NCBI RefSeq assembly: GCF_001422645.1 | Contig: NZ_LMLR01000013.1 | Location: 106,464-170,463, forward strand | Direction: 5' to 3' | DNA from: Arthrobacter sp. Leaf69 | Lineage (GTDB): Bacteria > Actinomycetota > Actinomycetes > Actinomycetales > Micrococcaceae | DNA length: 64,000 nt | Part shown: positions 34,398-43,369 of the stretch, piece by piece | How positions within the stretch are numbered: position 1 is the stretch's first letter | Layout of the letters: every line of letters starts with the position of its first letter | Position numbers and translations under genes: made by a program | Notes under the pieces: generated by a model | Seen by the model: the letters and a program-made list of their open reading frames with translations, nothing else | The model's database searches: none | Told to the model about the DNA's origin: nothing

Positions 34398-37300
34398 ATG
34401 AGACCGCAGTTCCCCTCCGGCCCCGCGAACCGCATCGCCCTCTACCTGCTGGGCCTCCTCGCGGCGCTGAAGGCCCTGTCCCTCGTGCTGATGGCGCAGG
34501 CCGTCGCGTCCATGCTTGCCGGGCTGATGGCCGGAGACCCCGCCTGGGGTGCACAGCTGTACTGGGGCGTTTCGGGGGTGGTGCTCCGGTCCCTGACGGT
34601 CTGGGCGCAGGCCGTGGCTTCGCGCCGGGCCGCGCTGGGGGTAAAGGAGGAGCTGCGCTCCCGGTTGCTCGAGCGGGCATTGCGCAACGGCACCCGGTCA
34701 GCGGGCCCCTCCGATGGCGGCCTCGCCATTCTCGCGACCCGGGGGCTGGACGCCCTGGACAACTACTACACCCAGTTCCTGCCCGCCTTGGTGAACTGTG
34801 CAGCCATCCCGCTGCTGCTGGGCGCCCGCATCCTGTATGCCGACTGGATCAGCGCTGCTGTCATTGTGCTGACCGTGCCGCTGGTGCCGCTCTTCATGGT
34901 GCTGATCGGCCGCTACACAGAAGACCGCGTCCGGGAAGCCCAGTCGGCCCTGTCCCGGCTGTCCGGCCACATGCTGGAGCTTGCCAAGGGCCTGCCCGTC
35001 CTCGTCGGACTGGGCCGGGCCACCGCCCAGCGCAAAGCCCTCGAGGACCTCTCCGAGGAATACCGCCACCGGACCATGGGGACCCTGCGGACCGCGTTCC
35101 TCTCCGCCCTTGCGCTCGAACTCATCGCCACCATCTCCGTCGCGGTCGTCGCGGTCTTCATCGGTGTCCGCCTGGTCCACGGCGACATGGCACTGGAAGC
35201 GGGACTGCTGGCCCTGATCCTCGCCCCCGACTGCTACCTTCCGCTCCGGGAGCTCGGCACCGCCCACCACGCCAGCGACGAAGGCCGTGCGGCGCTCGCC
35301 GAAACCACCGCCGTCCTCGAGGCACCCGAGGCCGCGCCCTTGGTGCCCGCTGCTGCCTCCGTTGCGGCTGTTGTCGGGGCAGCATCCGGATCCCGGGAGC
35401 CCGCGGCCCCGCCCACCCTCAGCGTGGCCGGGCTGACCGTCCGCTACGGCGGCAGGACGGACGCCGCCGTCGGGCCCCTGAGCTTCACCGCCGCACCCGG
35501 CCGGATCACCGCCCTCGACGGCCCCAGCGGCGCCGGCAAGAGCACGGTCCTGGGGGTCCTGGCCGGCACCATCGGAACCGGCGGCGGCCCTGACCAAAAG
35601 ACCACTGTCACCGGACGGATCGCAGGATTCACGACGGCGGACCTTGCCTGGGTGCCGCAGCACCCCGTGATGGCTGCGCCCACCGTGCTGGACGAGGTCC
35701 GGCTGTATCTGGGAGTTGCCGGGGGGCGGGCCGACGGCGCCGGCGATCCGGGGCTCGCCGCGGACGCCGACGCTATTGCCCTGGGCTGCCTGGCAGCCTG
35801 CGCCGCGGAGCATCTCGCCGCCAAGCATCCCGCAGAGCTCAGCCCGGGGGAGCTGCGCCGGGTGGCGCTGGCCCGCGGTCTCGCCCGGATCGAGGCGGGA
35901 GCCCGTGTGTTGCTGCTCGATGAACCCACCGCCCACCTGGACCGGGAATCCGCCACCGCCGTCAGCGGCGCCATCGCCGCGCTCCGCGGAAGGGTCACCG
36001 TCCTGCTGGTGGCCCACGACCGGCAGACCCGGGAACTCGCCGACGTCGTCGTGGCAGTGGCACCCGGCGTCGCGGGCACGGCCACCGCCGCCGCTGTCCA
36101 AGATGCCGACGCCGCAACCGCCACACTCACGGGTGCCGCCGCCGGGACGGCTGCCCTTGCCGCACTCCCGTCCGCAGCCGACCCGTCCGCATCCGGGATG
36201 CACGACCTCCTGCCGTCAGACACCCCGGGCCCAGGCGTGCCGCAAGCCGGCGCGATCCAGGCCGGCGCGACTCAGCCCGGCGTGCCGCAAAACGCGGACA
36301 CACCACTCTCACCAGGCGGTTCTACGGCAGCCCGGCTCCGCCGCCTGCTGGCACCGGTCGCAGCCAAATTCGCCGCGGCCGGCGCCGTCGGCACCCTGGC
36401 GGCCCTCTTCGCCGTCGCCCTCGCCGGACTGTCCGGCTGGCTCATCATCCGTGCCAGCGAGCAGCCGCCCATCCTGTACCTGCTTACAGCAATCGTCGGC
36501 GTGCGGTTCTTCGGCATTGGCCGGGCAGTCCTGCGCTACCTCGAGCGTCTCCTGCTGCACGACGCCGTCTTCGCCGCCCTGACCCGGCTCCGCGGCAGGC
36601 TCTGGGAATCACTGAGCCGCCGCGCCCTCTCGCTGCGCCGGCTGCTGCAGGGCGGCAACGTCCTGGGCACCGTCGTGGACGACGTCGACACGGTCCGCGA
36701 GCTGCTGCCCCGCGTGGTCCTGCCGCCGCTGACCGCCGTCGCCGTCGCGGCAGCTGCCGTCGCCAGCGTCGCGTGGCTCCTGCCGGCCGCGCTCCCCGCC
36801 GTCATCGCGGCCGCCCTGGTGAGTCTCGTGGCGGCCCCCGCCCTGGCGCTGGCCGCGGACAGGATGTCCGCCGGTACCGAGCAGCGGCTCCGTTCCGGAG
36901 TGCTCCGCCAGGTGGCGGCGGCCCTCGACGCCCGCGCCGAACTCCACGCCAACAGCGTGGCCGGCCCGGTGCTCGACGCCATCACCCGCGCCGACCGTTC
37001 TGCGACCGCCGCGTCCCAACGCTCGGCATGGGCCGAAGGACTCGGCCAGGGACTGACCGTACTGGCTTGCGGGACGGCCGCCCTGGCCAGCGCCGTGCTG
37101 GCCGCTCCGCTGGCTCTTAGCGGAGCCGTGGAAGCGTCGACCGTCGCGGTGGTCGTACTCTTGCAGCTGGCGCTCGTGGAACCCTACGCGGCCATCACGA
37201 CGGCGGTCCGCCAGTACCCGGCGCTGCGTGCCGTGCTGGCACGCATCGGCGAAGCCGGCGTCCTGGACAGCGCCGATGCCGACGCGTCCGGCGGGCTGGT

Positions 37301-38000
37301 TCCCGTTGTCGGCCGGCCCGGCGGCAAGCCCGGGATCGAGCTCCGGGACCTGGCCGCGGCGTGGCCGGGCGGGCCGATGGTCTTCACCGGCCTCGACGCC
37401 ACGGCCGACCCCGGGCGCTGGCTTGCCGTCACCGGTGGGTCGGGGTCCGGAAAGTCCACCCTGCTCGCCGTCGTCCTGGGCTTCCTCCCGGCAGCCAACG
37501 GCCAGATCCTGCTCAGCGGGCGGGCGGCCTGGTGCCCCCAGGAGGCGCACCTCTTTGACTCGACCATCCGCGGCAACCTACTGCTGGGGCTCCCGGAGGG
37601 CGACCGCGGGGGAGAGCCGGAGCAGCGGTTGCAGGACGCCCTGGCGGCGGTGGGCCTCGGGCCGCTGGTCGGGCGCCTGGAGCATGGCCTGGACACACGG
37701 ATCGGACCAGGAGGGGACTTCCTCAGCGGCGGCGAGCGGCAGCGCCTCGCAGTGGCCCGCACCCTCCTGACCGGAGCGGACGTGATCCTGCTGGACGAAC
37801 CCACGGCCCACCTGGACGCGGAGTCCGGCCGGGAGATGCTGGCTGAGCTCCGGCACGGCCTGCGGGACCGCACCGTGGTGCTCGTGACGCACAACCCGGA
37901 GGACATCTCCCCGGACGACAGCCGCCTCGACCTCGACCGACCGGCGGCCGGGCACACAGCACCCTCGCCGGAGGCAACGCCCTTGCTGGCGCGGGGGTAG
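34398..38000 (+). CDS. cydDC: Fused CydDC thiol-reductant ABC exporter
   Basis: 1200-residue fusion of CydD and CydC, the exporter needed to assemble cytochrome bd. Half 1: TM domain ~1-290; Walker A GPSGAGKST (~375), signature LSPGELRRV (~481) and Walker B LLLDEPTAHLD (~505). A ~90-residue low-complexity Ala/Pro/Gln linker follows (~560-645). Half 2: TM domain ~650-920; Walker A GGSGSGKST (~1013), signature LSGGERQRL (~1109) and Walker B ILLDEPTAHLD (~1130). Half 1 has a non-canonical signature (LSPGE, not LSGGQ). Separate cydD and cydC genes are the rule in E. coli; fusions are known in actinobacteria. Confidence 0.93.
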   Translation: MRPQFPSGPANRIALYLLGLLAALKALSLVLMAQAVASMLAGLMAGDPAWGAQLYWGVSGVVLRSLTVWAQAVASRRAALGVKEELRSRLLERALRNGTRSAGPSDGGLAILATRGLDALDNYYTQFLPALVNCAAIPLLLGARILYADWISAAVIVLTVPLVPLFMVLIGRYTEDRVREAQSALSRLSGHMLELAKGLPVLVGLGRATAQRKALEDLSEEYRHRTMGTLRTAFLSALALELIATISVAVVAVFIGVRLVHGDMALEAGLLALILAPDCYLPLRELGTAHHASDEGRAALAETTAVLEAPEAAPLVPAAASVAAVVGAASGSREPAAPPTLSVAGLTVRYGGRTDAAVGPLSFTAAPGRITALDGPSGAGKSTVLGVLAGTIGTGGGPDQKTTVTGRIAGFTTADLAWVPQHPVMAAPTVLDEVRLYLGVAGGRADGAGDPGLAADADAIALGCLAACAAEHLAAKHPAELSPGELRRVALARGLARIEAGARVLLLDEPTAHLDRESATAVSGAIAALRGRVTVLLVAHDRQTRELADVVVAVAPGVAGTATAAAVQDADAATATLTGAAAGTAALAALPSAADPSASGMHDLLPSDTPGPGVPQAGAIQAGATQPGVPQNADTPLSPGGSTAARLRRLLAPVAAKFAAAGAVGTLAALFAVALAGLSGWLIIRASEQPPILYLLTAIVGVRFFGIGRAVLRYLERLLLHDAVFAALTRLRGRLWESLSRRALSLRRLLQGGNVLGTVVDDVDTVRELLPRVVLPPLTAVAVAAAAVASVAWLLPAALPAVIAAALVSLVAAPALALAADRMSAGTEQRLRSGVLRQVAAALDARAELHANSVAGPVLDAITRADRSATAASQRSAWAEGLGQGLTVLACGTAALASAVLAAPLALSGAVEASTVAVVVLLQLALVEPYAAITTAVRQYPALRAVLARIGEAGVLDSADADASGGLVPVVGRPGGKPGIELRDLAAAWPGGPMVFTGLDATADPGRWLAVTGGSGSGKSTLLAVVLGFLPAANGQILLSGRAAWCPQEAHLFDSTIRGNLLLGLPEGDRGGEPEQRLQDALAAVGLGPLVGRLEHGLDTRIGPGGDFLSGGERQRLAVARTLLTGADVILLDEPTAHLDAESGREMLAELRHGLRDRTVVLVTHNPEDISPDDSRLDLDRPAAGHTAPSPEATPLLARG

Positions 38001-38009
38001 GCCGGACGT

Positions 38010-38015
38010 TAGCCT
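38010..38015 (+). promoter_or_regulatory. -10 hexamer, probable leaderless start of the GNAT gene
   Basis: TAGCCT ends 6 nt before the ATG at 38022; no ribosome-binding site. This makes the gene a separate unit although it follows cydDC by only 21 bp. Confidence 0.5.
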
Positions 38016-38021
38016 GTTGCC

Positions 38022-39014
38022 ATGAACGGATTCGCCGAGCCCTTGGCCAGCCTGGACACCCGCCTGCAGTGGCGGCCCGCCGTGACCGACGACCTGGACA
38101 GCTGGGCGGCGCTCATCGCCCGGACTGCCGACGTCGAACGGCCCGTCTGGTTTGAGCGCCGCGCCGACCTGGAACAGGTCCTCGAATCGCAGGCGAACCC
38201 GGCCGCGGCGAACACGATCCTCGGCTTCGACGCGCAGGCCACCGCCAGGGCTTACGGCCGGATCACCAAGAACCCGGAGGGTGAGAAGGCGATCGGGTAC
38301 GGCTGCGTCGATCCGGTATGGCAGGGCAGGGGCATCGGGGCCGGGCTGCTGGGCTGGATGGAGGCACGGACCCGGCAGCGGTTCGCCGAGGACGCCGTGC
38401 CGGGTTCCAGCCCACGGCTGCGGCTCCACATGGAAGAGCAGCACACCCACCAGGCCGCCCTGTTCGGCGACGCCGGCTACCGGATCGTCCGCTACTACCA
38501 CGAGATGCACCGCCCCCTCACGGACCACCTCCCGGAGGCGCGCCTGGACGACGGGCTGGAAATCGTGGGCTTTGGACCCGCGTTGCACGAGCCCGTCCGG
38601 CTGGCGCACAACGAGGCTTTCCGGGATCACTGGGGCAGCGAGCCCCGGGACGAGGAGGCCTGGGGCTTTGTGGTGAATGATCCACTGGCCCGGCCGGACC
38701 TGAGCGCCGTCGCCGTCGAACGCTCCACCGGAAGAGTGGCCGGCTACCAGCTTGCCAGCCACGACGCCGTGAGCGCCGGGACGAGGGGCTACAAGGAGGG
38801 CTACACCGACCTGCTGGGTGTGCGGCGCGAGTTCCGCGGCCGCGGGGTGGCGCAGGCCCTTCTCGCCGACGCGATGCGCCGCTTCGCCGCGGCGGGCATG
38901 GACAAGGCCTCGCTCGATGTCGATTCGGAGAACCCCACCGGTGCCCTGGCCCTGTACGCCAAGATGGGCTATGTCCCCGTCAACAGCAGCATGGCGTGGG
39001 ACAAGGAACTGTAG
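38022..39014 (+). CDS. Tandem GNAT-domain acetyltransferase
   Basis: 330 residues with two GNAT folds. The N-terminal one has the acetyl-CoA motif DPVWQGRGIGAGLL, the C-terminal one VRREFRGRGVAQALLADAMRRF followed by DVDSENPTGALALYAKMGY. Both contain the R/Q-x-x-G-x-G/A motif, so both could bind acetyl-CoA. The architecture resembles mycothiol synthase MshD, but I see nothing specific enough to call it that. Substrate unknown. Confidence 0.85.
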   Translation: MNGFAEPLASLDTRLQWRPAVTDDLDSWAALIARTADVERPVWFERRADLEQVLESQANPAAANTILGFDAQATARAYGRITKNPEGEKAIGYGCVDPVWQGRGIGAGLLGWMEARTRQRFAEDAVPGSSPRLRLHMEEQHTHQAALFGDAGYRIVRYYHEMHRPLTDHLPEARLDDGLEIVGFGPALHEPVRLAHNEAFRDHWGSEPRDEEAWGFVVNDPLARPDLSAVAVERSTGRVAGYQLASHDAVSAGTRGYKEGYTDLLGVRREFRGRGVAQALLADAMRRFAAAGMDKASLDVDSENPTGALALYAKMGYVPVNSSMAWDKEL

Positions 39015-39059
39015 CTTTCCGTCCAGGCGCCATCAGGCCGCGCGCTACCCCTCCACGCG

Positions 39060-39578
39060 TCAGCCATCCACATCGTGGAGGTGATGGACGACGTCGTGCA
39101 GGAAGTACTGCGCGAACGTCAGCACGGTGAACTCCGAGCCGTTGCTGCGGGTGCCCTTGCGCCCCCACTGTTCCTCGGGGATGCGCCCGAAGGAGGCGGC
39201 GATCTGCTCGCCCTCCGCGGTGAGTTCCGTGCTGACCTCGGCCGGGTCGGCGTTGGCATAGTCCTTCTCGACGGCGGTCACGTCCTGGTCCCAGTCCGCG
39301 AACCGGGCGTCGTCCTCGGTCAGCATAAGGCCGAGCCGGTGGTCGAAGAGGCTGAACACGTCGCGGACGTGGCAGGCGTATTCGAGGACGGACCACGTGT
39401 TTTCGTCCGGGCGTTCAGCCACGTCCGGACGCCGCAGGGCGGACCGCCAGCGGGGGAGCATGTTCTCCACGATCCCCGGCGCTGTCGCAGGTGTCGCCAC
39501 CGAGGCATCAAAACCGCACTCCGCGCAGGTCCGCTGCAGGACCCAGGTCCAGTCCTTGATATCCGGGATGATAGGCAT
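39060..39578 (-). CDS. DinB-family protein
   Basis: 172-residue four-helix DinB/YfiT-type protein. The three-His metal site is visible: EYACHVRDVF (His ~69) and FLHDVVHHLHDVDG (two His near the C-terminus). Family members are often thiol-dependent S-transferases (mycothiol or bacillithiol), but no substrate can be assigned. CAECGFDASV near the N-terminus is typical of actinobacterial members. ATG 39578 follows TAGACT by 6 nt. Confidence 0.88.
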   Translation of the reverse strand: MPIIPDIKDWTWVLQRTCAECGFDASVATPATAPGIVENMLPRWRSALRRPDVAERPDENTWSVLEYACHVRDVFSLFDHRLGLMLTEDDARFADWDQDVTAVEKDYANADPAEVSTELTAEGEQIAASFGRIPEEQWGRKGTRSNGSEFTVLTFAQYFLHDVVHHLHDVDG

Positions 39579-39584
39579 GCGAGC

Positions 39585-39590
39585 AGTCTA
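39585..39590 (-). promoter_or_regulatory. -10 hexamer, probable leaderless start of the DinB gene
   Basis: TAGACT on the minus strand ends 6 nt before the ATG at 39578; no ribosome-binding site between. Confidence 0.55.
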
Positions 39591-39663
39591 AGGGTATTTC
39601 TTCCGGAGCACCGGATGGGCCGGTGGTGGTCGACGGCGGGCCGGAGCCGGAGCGTCGGGTTGA

Positions 39664-40320
39664 CTACGGAGACAGCCGCATCGTGGGGGCGTCTTCCCAC
39701 GAGAGACTTTTCGGCGGCGCCGTCACAACCGCGGTGATTCCCTGCGACCGGAGTTCGGCTACAAGGATTCGCAGCATTCCGTCGGCCATGCCCGTTGAGA
39801 GTTCGCCTTTTGTATCTGCATAGATCAATGGACCCAAATCGGTCAGGTAGACATCGGAAACATAGTTGGGAGTGTACTGGGGGAATTCGCCAGTCATCTC
39901 CTCACGCGTCAGTTCCGCGCCGTTCTGATCTACGGAATAGAAGCGAACTGCAGCCGCCCGCAGTGCCTTGGCCGCCTTGTCCCGGTTGTCGGACACCACA
40001 AGAAACATCGGTGAGGTTTCCCATCCGCTTCCGAGGGCGGCCTCGTGCTTCTCGCCCTGCCGGTCGAACAGGTGGGGTTCGACCGTCACGTTTGCCATGG
40101 CTGCTCCGGTCGCGCTGCTTGTTGGCGTATGGGACGGGCCTGTTCGTCCCGTTTGTCCGGCCGGGACTGCGGCTGCGGAAGCTGCGGCTGCCGAGGCTGA
40201 CGGCTGCGCAGATGACAGTGGCGGAGAGGTTGAGGGAGCGGCCTGCAGGCTGCCGGAGCATCCGGACAGGGCCACCGCCACAGATACGAGCACGGCACCG
40301 ACCCGCAGTCGTTTCGACAC
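39664..40320 (-). CDS. Putative lipoprotein of unknown function
   Basis: 218 residues. A lipoprotein signal peptide is at 1-21 (KRLRVGAVLVSVAVALSGCSG) with lipobox LSGC, followed by a ~45-residue Ser/Ala/Pro/Thr-rich tether and a ~150-residue globular domain (VEPHLFDRQGEKHEAALGSGWETSPM onward). No family recognised. GTG 40320 is chosen because it places the lipobox at the normal distance; GGGGGT lies upstream. An in-frame ATG at 40359 would give an unlikely 13-residue pre-signal extension. Confidence 0.75.
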   Translation of the reverse strand: MSKRLRVGAVLVSVAVALSGCSGSLQAAPSTSPPLSSAQPSASAAAASAAAVPAGQTGRTGPSHTPTSSATGAAMANVTVEPHLFDRQGEKHEAALGSGWETSPMFLVVSDNRDKAAKALRAAAVRFYSVDQNGAELTREEMTGEFPQYTPNYVSDVYLTDLGPLIYADTKGELSTGMADGMLRILVAELRSQGITAVVTAPPKSLSWEDAPTMRLSP

Positions 40321-40773
40321 GTAACCCCCAATATCAGCACACCTGCGGACTGGGGTCATCGTACGGCACGGGTCCGGGCCGGGCTAGGCCATCGGCCACC
40401 AAAGTTCAATGCCTTGCGGTTCAATCCAAGCGGAGATTATGCTTCCCGCAAGTGGAACCTGAAGGATATGAGCCTTCGGTTCCAGCCGCGGGCCTCTCAT
40501 CCATAACGGTGTGCACCCTCGAGCGGGGCACGACTTAGAGCGTGCCGAGTTCTACGCAATTCAGGACCGAAAACCAATGTCCGTTTGCTCGAAAACCCCT
40601 TATCAAACACTCCGGTCTGCGGAGCTCGCCCTCTGCCGGCCATTCACCACGGATGGCCGCCATGAGGGGACCTATAGCGGCCATTTGTGGCAAATGAGTG
40701 AGCGGTGGGCGTGACGGCTGCCCCGGGCGTCGACCTAAGCACGGCCCGCGGCCCAAACAGCACCCGCGGGGGC
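40321..40773. other. Dyad-rich gap between the lipoprotein gene and parC
   Basis: 453 bp with no convincing gene. It contains a 7-bp stem (40413-40419 with 40446-40452), an 11-bp hairpin (40454-40483), an 8-bp dyad ATGGCCGC/GCGGCCAT (40653-40660, 40677-40684) and CATTTG-TGG-CAAATG (40682-40696). It is less GC-rich than its surroundings. GGTTC/GAACC segments at 40418, 40455 and 40478 could form alternative structures. A 67-codon reading frame at 40511-40714 has no recognisable features. Confidence 0.5.
40454..40483. repeat. 11-bp hairpin with one bulge
   Basis: GGAACC (40454-40459) and GAAGG (40461-40465) pair with CCTTC (40473-40477) and GGTTCC (40478-40483), leaving one bulged T and a 7-nt loop. 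It lies ~130 bp upstream of the lipoprotein gene. Confidence 0.6.
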
Positions 40774-40788
40774 CTAGGCCTCCGCGGG
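40763..40788 (-). terminator. Hairpin over the parC stop codon
   Basis: CCCGCGG-G-GGCCTAGGCC-T-CCGCGGG is a 26-bp near-perfect palindrome containing the TAG stop of parC. On the minus strand it is followed by TGTTTGGG, so it probably ends the parC transcript. Confidence 0.65.
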
Positions 40789-43302
40789 CTCCTGCTGCCA
40801 GGCCATGCTCGGGCCAATCGCATCGATGGCCTGGGACAGCGGAATGCCGGACCCGTCGCGGCGGCCGTGTTCCCCGGGCAGGGAACGGGCCACACCGGCC
40901 AGCGAGGACGCCTTGGCGGGGCCGTGACCGGCCCACGCGAGCAGCAGGGTGTCCTCACCCTTGAGGAACCGGTGCGCCCGGACCCCGGCGGTGGCGCGTC
41001 CCTTGGCGGGGTATTCGGCGAGGGCGGTGACTTTGGCGGCACCCGGGGCGGTGCCGGGCAGCGCCCCTTCCGTGCCGGCGATGGTCACCACGACGGCATC
41101 GCTGTCGGCCGGGCTGGCGGCGCCAAAGAACAGCACCCGGTCCCCGGCGGCCAGCTTGATACCGGCCATACCTCCGGCAGTCCGGCCCTGCGGACGGACC
41201 GCGGAGGCCGGGAAGCGCAGCAGCTGCGACTGCCGCGTCACGAAGACGAGGTCGACGTCGTCGGAGCCCGCGGCAGCCACCCCCACCACGGTGTCCTTGT
41301 CCTTGAGTGCGATCACTTCCCAGTCCTCGCGGTTCAGCGGATAGTCGGGCTGGACGCGCTTGACCACGCCCTGGGCGGTACCAATCGCCAGGACCTCATC
41401 CAGCGGCGCGAAGGCCACCAGCGATTCGCCCTTGAGGAGGGTAATGAAGTCCTTGGCCGGCACACCGCCGGCCAGGTTCGGGGTGCCCGAGGTCGGCGGC
41501 AGCACGGGCATGTCCATCACCTGGAGCCGGAGCATGCGCCCCTGCGAGGTGATGGCCGCGATCTCGCCGCGTGCCGACGTTTTGACCACCGAGGTGAAGA
41601 CGTCGTGCCGGGTCCGCGGGCCGGCCTCGGCGAGGCTGTCCTGGTTGGCGGTGCGGGCGATCTGGCCGGAGGCAGTCAGGATCGCCCAGCAGGGGTCGTC
41701 CGCGATCTCCAATGCGAGGGGAGCGGCCTTGCCCTTGGCCCCCGGCGCGGCGGCCAGGGCGGCGACGGTGGGGGAGACGGCTTCGGATTCGAGCAGCACG
41801 GTGCGGCGGGGGGTGCCGTACTTCTCCGCGATCTCGGCCAGTTCTGCGGACACGAGGGCCCGGAGCCGCTCGCTGGAGCCGAGGATGGCTTCCAGCTCGG
41901 CAATCTCGCGGCGCAGCTCGTCCTGCTCCTTCTCAAGTTCGATCCGTGAGTACTTGGTCAGCTGCCGGAGCCGGAGCTCCAAGATGTAGTTGGCCTGGAT
42001 CTCGGAGAGGTCGTAGATGGACATCAGCCGTGTCCGGGCCGCGGCCGCCTCGTCCGAGGAACGGATGATCTGGATGACCTCGTCGATGTCCACAATCGCG
42101 ATCAGGAGCCCCTCCACCAGATGCAGGCGGTCCTTCTTCTTGCCGAGGCGGAAGGCGGTGCGGCGGCGGACGACGTTGATGCGGTGTTCCACGTAGACGG
42201 AGAGCAGCTGGAGCAGCCCCAGGGTCTGCGGCTGCCCGTCCACGAGGGTGACGTTGTTGATGCCGAAGGAATCCTCCATCGGAGAGTAGCGGTACAGCTG
42301 CTGAAGCACGGCGTTGGGGTTAAATCCGTTCTTTAGTTCGATCACGAGGCGCAGGCCGTGCTTGCGGTCCGTGAGGTCCACGATGTCGCTGATGCCGGTG
42401 AGCTTCTTGCCGTTGACGGCGTCCTTGATCTTCTCGATCACCTTCTCCGGCCCCACCATGTACGGCAGTTCCGTGACCACCAGCCCGGTGCGGCGGGCCG
42501 AGAGCTGCTCCACCTCCACCTTGGCCCGGGTCTTGAACGAGCCGCGGCCGGTGGCGTACGCGTCGCGGATCCCGTCCAGCCCGACGATCCGGCCGCCCGT
42601 GGGCAGGTCCGGGCCGGGGACGAACTTCATGATGTCCTCGAGCGTGGCGTCCGGGTGCTCGATCAGGTGCCGCGCGGCGGCGATCACTTCCACCAGGTTA
42701 TGCGGGGCCATGTTCGTGGCCATGCCGACGGCGATGCCGGTGGCCCCGTTGACCAGCAGGTTCGGGAACGCGGCCGGCAGCACGTCCGGCTGGGTCAGCT
42801 GGTTGTCATAGTTGGGGACGAAGTCGACGACGTCCTCGTCGAGGTGGTCCGTCAGGGTCAGCGCCGCCGCCGCCAGCCTGGCCTCGGTGTACCGCGGGGC
42901 GGCCGGGCCGTCGTCGAGCGAGCCGAAGTTGCCGTGCCCGTCAATGAGGGGCAGCCGCAGCGAGAAGTCCTGGGCCATGCGCACCATCGCGTCGTAGATG
43001 GCGGTGTCGCCGTGCGGGTGCAGCTTGCCCATGACCTCGCCCACCACGCGGGCGCTCTTGACGTGGCCGCGGTCCGGGCGCAGGCCCATCTCGCTCATCA
43101 TGTACAGGATGCGCCGCTGGACGGGTTTCAGCCCGTCGCGGGCGTCCGGAAGGGCCCGCGAGTAGATCACCGAATAGGCGTACTCGAGGAACGATCCTTC
43201 CATCTCCGACGTGACGTCGATATCGACGATATTCTCTGTGAATATTCCTGCGGAATCGGGGCTGGCTTCCCCTGCCGGGGACGGGGTCTGGCGGCGGGCC
43301 AT
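40774..43302 (-). CDS. parC: Type IIA topoisomerase subunit A (ParC/GyrA-like)
   Basis: 842 residues. DNA-cleaving subunit with active-site Tyr138 ([10 protein letters not shown]). The quinolone-determining region is [22 protein letters not shown] (~92-113), with Thr100 and Asp104 at the positions of E. coli GyrA Ser83 and Asp87. A coiled-coil/tower region precedes the C-terminal beta-pinwheel; the GyrA-box QRRGGKG is not visible, which argues for ParC-type decatenating activity rather than supercoiling. Partner of the ParE-like gene at 26074. The ATG at 43302 is the usual N-terminus. Confidence 0.88.
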   Translation of the reverse strand: MARRQTPSPAGEASPDSAGIFTENIVDIDVTSEMEGSFLEYAYSVIYSRALPDARDGLKPVQRRILYMMSEMGLRPDRGHVKSARVVGEVMGKLHPHGDTAIYDAMVRMAQDFSLRLPLIDGHGNFGSLDDGPAAPRYTEARLAAAALTLTDHLDEDVVDFVPNYDNQLTQPDVLPAAFPNLLVNGATGIAVGMATNMAPHNLVEVIAAARHLIEHPDATLEDIMKFVPGPDLPTGGRIVGLDGIRDAYATGRGSFKTRAKVEVEQLSARRTGLVVTELPYMVGPEKVIEKIKDAVNGKKLTGISDIVDLTDRKHGLRLVIELKNGFNPNAVLQQLYRYSPMEDSFGINNVTLVDGQPQTLGLLQLLSVYVEHRINVVRRRTAFRLGKKKDRLHLVEGLLIAIVDIDEVIQIIRSSDEAAAARTRLMSIYDLSEIQANYILELRLRQLTKYSRIELEKEQDELRREIAELEAILGSSERLRALVSAELAEIAEKYGTPRRTVLLESEAVSPTVAALAAAPGAKGKAAPLALEIADDPCWAILTASGQIARTANQDSLAEAGPRTRHDVFTSVVKTSARGEIAAITSQGRMLRLQVMDMPVLPPTSGTPNLAGGVPAKDFITLLKGESLVAFAPLDEVLAIGTAQGVVKRVQPDYPLNREDWEVIALKDKDTVVGVAAAGSDDVDLVFVTRQSQLLRFPASAVRPQGRTAGGMAGIKLAAGDRVLFFGAASPADSDAVVVTIAGTEGALPGTAPGAAKVTALAEYPAKGRATAGVRAHRFLKGEDTLLLAWAGHGPAKASSLAGVARSLPGEHGRRDGSGIPLSQAIDAIGPSMAWQQEPAEA

Positions 43303-43357
43303 GAGGCGGGTGGGTCCTTCTGAGGGGTGCTGAACGTGTGCTGCAAAAGTTTATGAC

Positions 43358-43363
43358 TAGGCT
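43358..43363 (+). promoter_or_regulatory. -10 hexamer, probable leaderless start of the GNAT/acyl-CoA synthetase gene
   Basis: TAGGCT ends 6 nt before the ATG at 43370; no ribosome-binding site. Confidence 0.5.
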
Positions 43364-43369
43364 AAGCCT

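Noticed and set aside
38022..39014. Calling the tandem GNAT protein mycothiol synthase MshD
   Set aside because: Only the two-domain architecture and the generic acetyl-CoA motifs agree; no MshD-specific signature could be confirmed.
40410..40483. Possible tRNA or tRNA remnant (GGTTCAATCC, an anticodon-like stem)
   Set aside because: No acceptor stem, D-arm or consistent cloverleaf on either strand.
40511..40714. 67-codon reading frame as a small gene
   Set aside because: No ribosome-binding site, no family and Cys/Arg-rich random-looking composition.
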